DNA of 10,199 nt from JBGFRR01 sp041695045 (GTDB lineage Bacteria; Bacteroidota; Ignavibacteria; UBA10030): positions 1 to 10,199 of the forward strand of contig JBGFRR010000135.1 of the NCBI GenBank assembly GCA_041695045.1, written 5' to 3'. Positions 5,621 to 10,199 of this stretch are shown one piece after another. A program made the position numbers and the translations under genes. A model generated the notes under the pieces. It saw nothing but the letters and a program-made list of their open reading frames with translations. It was not told where the DNA came from and searched no databases. Numbering within the stretch: position 1 is the first letter of the stretch; each line of letters opens with the position of its first letter.

Positions 5621-8600
5621 ATGCTCCAGTTTTTTCGAAAGCTCTTTGGGTCGAAACATCAACGAGACGTTGAGCAGCTCAAACCGTTCGTCGATCGTAT
5701 CAACGCCGAATGCGACAAGCTCCAAACCCTCACCGACGACCAATTGCGAGCCAAGACGGATGAGTTCCGCGCCCGCATGAAGCAGGCCACGAGCGAGATT
5801 GACGCAGAGATCGCTGCGGCGACTGAACAGCTCGCCCAAACTCAGGACTACGACGAACGCGAGAACATGTACCAGCAGATCGACGAGCTTAAAAAAGAGC
5901 TCGGTCAGGTCATCGCAGAAACACTCGACGAACTCCTTCCGGAAGCCTTCGCTGTCGTCAAAGATACTTGCCGCCGCCTTGTTGGCCAGACGTGGGAAGT
6001 CGCCGGCAACAAGATGGTGTGGGATATGGTCCCCTTTGACGTGCAGTTGATGGGCGGTAGTGTCCTGCATCAGGGCAAGATTGCCGAGATGGCGACCGGC
6101 GAAGGGAAAACGCTCGTTGCGACGCTACCAGCCTACCTCAACGCCTTGCCGGGCCGCGGCGTCCACATTGTCACGGTGAATGATTACCTCGCCTTGCGCG
6201 ACAGTCAGTGGGTCGGCAAGGTGTATGAATTCCTCGGCCTCACCGTCGGGTGCATCCTTCAGCACATGGATTCCGCCCAGCGCCGCAAACAATACGCCGC
6301 CGACATCACCTACGGAACGAACAACGAGTTCGGCTTCGATTACCTTCGCGATAACATGGTGGCCAGCGCCGATGAGATGGTGCAGCGCGGCCATAACTAC
6401 GCCATCGTGGACGAGGTCGACTCGGTGCTGATCGACGAGGCCAGAACGCCGCTCATCATCAGCGGGCCGGTTGCCGTTGAGGACCACAAGTTCAACGAAA
6501 TGAAGCCGTATGTGGAACGGCTCGTCAATGCCCAGCGCAATCTCGTTGCCAAAATTCTGGCCGACGCGGAAAAACTGCTTGCAGAAGAAAACACCGAATC
6601 CGCAGGCGTGCTGCTGCTTCGTGCCCAGCGAGGTCTCCCGAAGAACAAGAAACTCCTCAAGATCTTTTCCGAGCCTGCCAACAAAAGCCTTGCTCAGGCT
6701 ACCGAGCGCGAGTATCTCCGTGATCAATCCCGACGGATGCACGAAATCGACGACGAGCTGTACTTCAGCATCGATGAGAAGTCGCACGTCGTGGACCTCA
6801 CCGAGAAGGGGCGTGAATTCTTAGCGCAATCGTACCCCGGCGGCGACAAGGACCTGTTCGTCATTCCCGACATCGGCACCGAATACAGCCATATCGAAAA
6901 CGACCTGTCGTTGAGCGCGGAAGAAAAGCAGCAACGGAAAGACCGGGTGAACGCGCTCTTCTCCGAGCGCAGCGACCGCATCCACACCATTCACCAGCTC
7001 CTGAAGGCGTACTGCCTCTATGAGAAGGATGACGAGTATGTCGTTCAGGATGGCAAGGTGATGATCGTCGATGAATTCACTGGTCGCCTGCTTGCCGGAC
7101 GACGGTATTCGGAAGGATTGCACCAGGCGATTGAAGCGAAGGAAGGTGTGAAGGTCGAGCGCGACACACAAACGCTCGCAACGGTCACGCTCCAGAACTA
7201 CTTCCGTTTGTACAAAAAACTTTCCGGCATGACTGGCACGGCGGAAACGGAAGCGGCGGAGTTCTTCCAGATTTACAAGCTCGACGTTGTCGTCATCCCC
7301 ACCAACAAGCCGATGATTCGCATCGACCATGACGACCAGGTCTACAAAACGAAGCGCGAGAAATACAATGCGGTCATCCAGGAGATTGAAGCAATGCGTG
7401 CGGCGAATCGGCCGGTTCTTGTCGGCACGACGAGCGTTGAAGTATCTGAGACGATCAGCCGCATGTTGAAGCGACTGGGCATTCCGCACAACGTCCTGAA
7501 CGCAAAACACCATCAGCGTGAGGCGGAGATCGTCGCGCACGCGGGTTTACCGGCTGCCGTGACGATTGCTACCAACATGGCCGGCCGCGGCACGGACATC
7601 AAGTTAGGCCCCGGCGTTGCACAGGCCGGCGGTTTACACATCATCGGGACGGAGCGGCACGAAGCGCGGCGTATCGACCGACAGCTCCGCGGCCGCGCAG
7701 GACGTCAGGGCGACCCGGGCTCATCGCGCTTCTTCCTCTCGCTCGAAGACGACCTCATGCGTCTCTTCGGCAGTGAGCGTATCGCCCGCATCATGGAGCG
7801 GATGGGACTTCAGGAAGGCGAAGTGATCCAGCACCCGATGATCACGCGTTCGGTCGAGCGTGCACAGCGCAAGGTGGAGGAGAACAACTTCGGCATCCGG
7901 AAGCGTTTGCTGGAATACGATAACGTGATGAACCAGCAGCGTGAAGTGATCTATGCGCGACGGCGGCATGCGCTGTTAGGCGAGCGGTTGCGGGATGACA
8001 TTCTCGACATGGTGCGCGACATCGCCGCAAACATCACTGCCGACTATTACACCGAAGGCGACGTGGAAGGATTGAAGACGGTAGTGCGCTCGAAATTCCT
8101 TGTCGATCTTCAGATGACGCCCGAGGAATTCCAGCGCTTGGGCGAAGACGGCGTCGCCGTTGCCGTGGTGAAAGCCGCGGAAGAGTTTAACCGGCGCAAA
8201 GAAGGAAAGCTCGGCTCGGAGTTTATGACCAGCCTCGAGCGGATGGCGACGTTACAGGTCATCGATACCAAGTGGCGCGACCATCTGCGCGAGATGGACG
8301 ACCTCAAAGAAGGCATCCATCTTCGCGGCTACGGCCAGAAGGACCCCCTCGTCGAATACAAGACTGAAGCGTTCAAGATGTTTATGGCATTGATGGAGAT
8401 GATCGCCGATGAAATTGTCGGCATCGTCTTCAAGTACTTCCCGGAGATGGCAGAACAGCTTCTCACGCGACAGCCGCGACAAGCCGTGCATCGGGACAAC
8501 ATGACCTATACCCACGAGTCGGCTTTGGGGGCAGGTTTCCAGGCCAATCGTGAGCCGATTCCAGCTGCGTCCGGACAAGTCGCCGGCCCGGTCGCACCGG

Positions 8601-8698
8601 GGAAGCGCCAGCCGATTCGCGTCGAAGCCAAAGTGGGCCGCAACGACCCGTGCCCGTGCGGCAGCGGGAAGAAGTATAAGAATTGCCACGGAGCGTAG
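5621..8698 (+). CDS. secA: Preprotein translocase ATPase SecA (long Bacteroidota-type)
   Basis: SecA is the cytoplasmic ATPase that drives unfolded preproteins through the SecYEG channel. All core parts are visible: the N-terminal MLQFFRKLFGSK and QLRAKTDEFR; Walker A ATGEGKT at 158-164; TVNDYLALRD; Walker B DEVDS at 264-268 with IDEARTPLIISG; MTGTAETEA at 537-545; NMAGRGTDIKLGPG at 652-665; QLRGRAGRQGDPGSSRF at 688-704; the helical scaffold with WRDHLREMDDLKEGIHLRGY; and the C-terminal SEC-C zinc site with C1011, C1013, C1022 and H1023, a SecB/ribosome-binding module in characterised SecAs. At 1025 aa it is longer than the roughly 900 aa of E. coli SecA. Most of the difference is a block at about 290-375 (containing LLLRAQRGLPKNKKLL) in the preprotein cross-linking domain, a known trait of Bacteroidota/Chlorobiota SecA. 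Start ATG matches the family N terminus, with AGGA 5 bases upstream as a weak ribosome-binding site. It heads the plus-strand cluster. Confidence 0.98.
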   Translation: MLQFFRKLFGSKHQRDVEQLKPFVDRINAECDKLQTLTDDQLRAKTDEFRARMKQATSEIDAEIAAATEQLAQTQDYDERENMYQQIDELKKELGQVIAETLDELLPEAFAVVKDTCRRLVGQTWEVAGNKMVWDMVPFDVQLMGGSVLHQGKIAEMATGEGKTLVATLPAYLNALPGRGVHIVTVNDYLALRDSQWVGKVYEFLGLTVGCILQHMDSAQRRKQYAADITYGTNNEFGFDYLRDNMVASADEMVQRGHNYAIVDEVDSVLIDEARTPLIISGPVAVEDHKFNEMKPYVERLVNAQRNLVAKILADAEKLLAEENTESAGVLLLRAQRGLPKNKKLLKIFSEPANKSLAQATEREYLRDQSRRMHEIDDELYFSIDEKSHVVDLTEKGREFLAQSYPGGDKDLFVIPDIGTEYSHIENDLSLSAEEKQQRKDRVNALFSERSDRIHTIHQLLKAYCLYEKDDEYVVQDGKVMIVDEFTGRLLAGRRYSEGLHQAIEAKEGVKVERDTQTLATVTLQNYFRLYKKLSGMTGTAETEAAEFFQIYKLDVVVIPTNKPMIRIDHDDQVYKTKREKYNAVIQEIEAMRAANRPVLVGTTSVEVSETISRMLKRLGIPHNVLNAKHHQREAEIVAHAGLPAAVTIATNMAGRGTDIKLGPGVAQAGGLHIIGTERHEARRIDRQLRGRAGRQGDPGSSRFFLSLEDDLMRLFGSERIARIMERMGLQEGEVIQHPMITRSVERAQRKVEENNFGIRKRLLEYDNVMNQQREVIYARRRHALLGERLRDDILDMVRDIAANITADYYTEGDVEGLKTVVRSKFLVDLQMTPEEFQRLGEDGVAVAVVKAAEEFNRRKEGKLGSEFMTSLERMATLQVIDTKWRDHLREMDDLKEGIHLRGYGQKDPLVEYKTEAFKMFMALMEMIADEIVGIVFKYFPEMAEQLLTRQPRQAVHRDNMTYTHESALGAGFQANREPIPAASGQVAGPVAPGKRQPIRVEAKVGRNDPCPCGSGKKYKNCHGA

Positions 8699-8715
8699 TG
8701 CCGTTCCACCACGTC

Positions 8716-8720
8716 GAGGA
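8716..8720 (+). promoter_or_regulatory. Ribosome-binding site deciding the glnB start
   Basis: GAGGA lies 10 bases before the ATG at 8731 and is one of the few clear Shine-Dalgarno sequences in the window. It supports that ATG over an in-frame upstream ATG at 8683 that lies inside the secA coding region. Confidence 0.6.
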
Positions 8721-8730
8721 TTACCACCGG

Positions 8731-9069
8731 ATGAAAAAAATCGAGGCCATCATTCGACCGTTCAAGATCGACGATGTGCGGGAAGCGCTGTCGGAAATCG
8801 GCGTGAAGGGAATGACGTTGACGGAAGTCAAGGGCTACGGACGGCAGAAGGGACACACGGAGATGTATCGCGGCTCCGAGTACACCATCGACTTCCTGCC
8901 CAAAGTCAAAATTGAAATCATCGCAAGCGATTCAATGGTTGAACGGATCGTCTCGACGATCATCAAGGTTGCGAAGACGGGACAAGTGGGGGATGGCAAG
9001 ATCTTCATCACGCCTGTTGAGGAGGTCATTCGCGTTCGAACAGAAGAATCCGGCGACGATGCGATCTAA
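8731..9069 (+). CDS. glnB: Nitrogen regulatory protein PII
   Basis: This 112-aa protein has exactly the canonical PII length and sequence. PII trimers sense 2-oxoglutarate and ATP/ADP and bind targets such as AmtB, adenylyltransferase, kinases or acetyl-CoA carboxylase subunits. Visible hallmarks are the N-terminal MKKIEAIIRPFK, the T-loop from about residue 37 to 55 with Q39 and the uridylylation-type Tyr Y51 in RGSEYTIDFLPK (K58), the B-loop TGQVGDGKIFITP, and the C-terminal VIRVRTEE. D54 resembles GlnB rather than GlnK, where Asn is usual, but the GlnB/GlnK distinction is weak outside proteobacteria. The start is set by the family N terminus and the GAGGA site. It lies 32 bases after secA and 63 before era; no amtB, glnA or glnD is in view, so its partners are elsewhere. 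Whether Y51 is modified cannot be told here. Confidence 0.96.
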   Translation: MKKIEAIIRPFKIDDVREALSEIGVKGMTLTEVKGYGRQKGHTEMYRGSEYTIDFLPKVKIEIIASDSMVERIVSTIIKVAKTGQVGDGKIFITPVEEVIRVRTEESGDDAI

Positions 9070-9081
9070 GGCAACGGACAC

Positions 9082-9113
9082 GGCGTTCTGTCTGTTCATG
9101 CCGGCAGAACGCC
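9082..9113 (+). terminator. Stem-loop in the glnB-era gap (possible attenuator or processing site)
   Basis: GGCGTTCTG (9082-9090) is perfectly complementary to CAGAACGCC (9105-9113), and one G-U and one C-G pair extend this to an 11-pair stem with a 10-base loop. No run of T follows (the next bases are TTCGTGTG), so it lacks the tail of a classical intrinsic terminator. It ends 19 bases before the era ATG. It may partly terminate, stabilise the secA-glnB message, or mark RNA processing; the mechanism is inference. Confidence 0.55.
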
Positions 9114-9132
9114 TTCGTGTGTACGGACGGTC

Positions 9133-10035
9133 ATGAGCGAGGCGGCGTTCAAAGCGGGGTATGTTGCGATTGTCGGTGAGCCGAATGTCGGCAAATCAAC
9201 GCTGATGAACGCGCTGCTCAGTCAGAACATCTCCATCGTTACCAACAAGCCGCAGACGACTCGTCAGCGCGTGCTCGGCATCCTGACGACGGAATCCGGG
9301 CAAATCATCTTCCTCGATACACCCGGCCTTGTGCGCCCCCGGTATCTCCTGCACGAGAAGATGATGCACATCGCTTCCCGTGCGTTCCATGACGCTGACG
9401 TCATTGTGGTGATGACGGACGTTGCACGGGGCACCGAACTTCCGGAAGCGGTGGAGACCATGGTGCTGCAGCCGCACGCCGCCAAGCCGCTGCTGCTCGT
9501 GATCAACAAAGTGGATACGGTCGACAGGAACGAGGTGCTGCCGCTGATCGATGCGTTCAGCCGGCGAGGGGTGTTTCGTGAGATCGTTCCTGCCTCCGCG
9601 CTGAAGCAGGAGAATGTCCGCGCGCTTGAGACAACGCTCATCCGCTATCTGCCCGAACATCCGCCGCTGTATCCGCCCGACATCGTGAGCAAACAGCCGG
9701 AGCGGTTCTTCGTTGCGGAATTCATTCGGGGAAAAATCTTCGAGCAGTTTCACGATGAGATTCCGTACGCGACAGCGGTGGAGATTCGCGAGTTCAAGGA
9801 GCGGGAAGAAGGGAAAACGTACATCAGCGCCGATATCGTCGTTGAACGTGATTCACAGAAGGGCATTCTCATCGGCAAGAAGGGAAAGGCGTTGAAACGC
9901 ATCGGACAGCAAGCACGGGAGGACATCGAGCTGTTCCTGGGTCGCCGGGTTTTTCTTGAGTTGTTTGTGAAAGTAGGAGAAGGCTGGCGGCGGAATGAAC
10001 GTTGGCTGCGGCGGTTGGGGTATGAGGAATCCTAA
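9133..10035 (+). CDS. era: GTPase Era
   Basis: Era is an essential GTPase that binds the 3' end of 16S rRNA during small-subunit maturation. At 300 aa it has the standard two-domain length. The GTPase domain shows G1 GEPNVGKS at 15-22, G2 TTRQR at 42-46, G3 DTPG at 62-65, G4 NKVD at 125-128 and G5 SAL at 155-157. The C-terminal KH RNA-binding domain shows RFFVAEFIRGKIF at 191-203, the GKKG loop in ILIGKKGKALKRIG at 245-258, and the family ending VKVGEGWRRNERWLRRLGY. The ATG is supported by the short lead to AIVGEPNVGKS; the upstream GGACGG is only a weak ribosome-binding site. Its stop codon directly abuts the first 66-base repeat, so there is essentially no separate 3' untranslated region before the repeats. 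Confidence 0.98.
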   Translation: MSEAAFKAGYVAIVGEPNVGKSTLMNALLSQNISIVTNKPQTTRQRVLGILTTESGQIIFLDTPGLVRPRYLLHEKMMHIASRAFHDADVIVVMTDVARGTELPEAVETMVLQPHAAKPLLLVINKVDTVDRNEVLPLIDAFSRRGVFREIVPASALKQENVRALETTLIRYLPEHPPLYPPDIVSKQPERFFVAEFIRGKIFEQFHDEIPYATAVEIREFKEREEGKTYISADIVVERDSQKGILIGKKGKALKRIGQQAREDIELFLGRRVFLELFVKVGEGWRRNERWLRRLGYEES

Positions 10036-10101
10036 AGCGTACGCAGATTCAACAGATTGACACAGATTCACACGGATGCGTACCATTGGAATGATGTCAA
10101 G
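10036..10101 (+). repeat. 66-base direct repeat, copy 1
   Basis: This begins AGCGTACGCAGATTC immediately after the era stop codon and ends in ATTGGAATGATGTCAAG. It contains three CAGATT hexamers at 9- and 10-base spacing, the palindrome GCGTACGC (10037-10044), and GTACGCA (10039-10045) that can pair with TGCGTAC (10077-10083). It shares CACAGATTCAC with the repeats upstream of secA. It differs from copy 2 at two positions only. Confidence 0.9.
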
Positions 10102-10133
10102 TGTTAGGGAAAAACCTGCTTACGCTTGTTGCC

Positions 10134-10199
10134 AGCGTACGCAGATTCAACAGATTGACACAGATTCACGCGGATACGTACCATTGGAATGATGTCAAG
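10134..10199 (+). repeat. 66-base direct repeat, copy 2, reaching the window end
   Basis: This copy matches copy 1 at 64 of 66 bases and starts 98 bases after it, leaving a 32-base unique spacer (10102-10133). The end of the spacer and the start of this copy form a hairpin: TACGCT (10121-10126) pairs with AGCGTA (10134-10139). The last base of the copy is the last base of the window, so whether more copies follow cannot be seen. Confidence 0.9.

Noticed and set aside
5492..6070. 192-codon minus-strand frame over the secA start
   Set aside because: It is antisense to the highly conserved SecA N-terminal region and its sequence resembles no family; such mirror frames are common opposite GC-rich genes.
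6821..7540. 239-codon minus-strand frame inside secA
   Set aside because: It lies entirely antisense to conserved SecA motifs, with no ribosome-binding site or recognisable domain.
8683..9069. Longer PII frame starting inside secA
   Set aside because: The extra 16 residues are not part of any PII protein, whereas the ATG at 8731 gives the canonical 112-residue protein and has a GAGGA site.
10036..10199. Two repeats with a 32-base spacer resembling a minimal CRISPR array
   Set aside because: The repeats are 66 bases, much longer than CRISPR repeats, differ at two positions, number only two, lack cas genes nearby, and share a core with other intergenic repeats in the window.

Overview
The window looks like ordinary chromosomal DNA from a member of the Bacteroidota/Chlorobiota (FCB) lineage, perhaps an Ignavibacteria- or Kapabacteria-like environmental genome. 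The main reason is SecA: it is 1025 aa long and has an extra block in the preprotein cross-linking region that is typical of this lineage. Most genes also lack a strong Shine-Dalgarno sequence. Coding DNA is moderately GC-rich and tightly packed, while the two largest non-coding stretches are visibly AT-richer and hold repeats. The phylum call is inference from protein style, not a measured placement.

Layout: two divergent gene clusters face away from a 673-base intergenic region (4948-5620). On the minus strand, read from right to left, are a PBP4-type D-Ala-D-Ala carboxypeptidase/endopeptidase lipoprotein (dacB-like), an M28-family glutaminyl-cyclase-like lipoprotein, an unrecognised four-helix membrane protein, the ribosomal protein L11 methyltransferase PrmA, and a short Ppx/GppA-family exopolyphosphatase. 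They look like one operon: one gap of 37 bases, then overlaps of 4, 4 and 11 bases. The 4-base overlaps (GTGA and ATGA) fix the starts of the membrane protein and PrmA downstream of the longest possible starts. On the plus strand are secA, a PII signalling protein (glnB-like) and the ribosome-assembly GTPase era, separated by 32 and 63 bases, with a strong stem-loop in the glnB-era gap.

The non-coding DNA is the most interesting part. The intergenic region upstream of secA has a near-consensus sigma70-type promoter (TTGACT-17-TATATT) about 560 bases before the secA start. Downstream of it are four copies of an 18-base sequence (ACCACAGATTCACAGATT), two in each orientation, and a MITE-like structure with perfect 14-base terminal inverted repeats. 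After era, two 66-base direct repeats (64/66 identical) are separated by 32 bases; they share the CACAGATTCAC core with the secA-upstream repeats, and the second ends exactly at the window edge.

The genes are mostly housekeeping: envelope maturation (PBP4, glutaminyl cyclase, SecA), ribosome modification and assembly (PrmA, Era), and nitrogen and phosphate/stringent metabolism (PII, Ppx). I see no defence system, CRISPR array, prophage, transposase, rRNA or tRNA. No new multi-gene system can be supported. The candidates for something undescribed are the repeat family and the membrane protein of unknown function.
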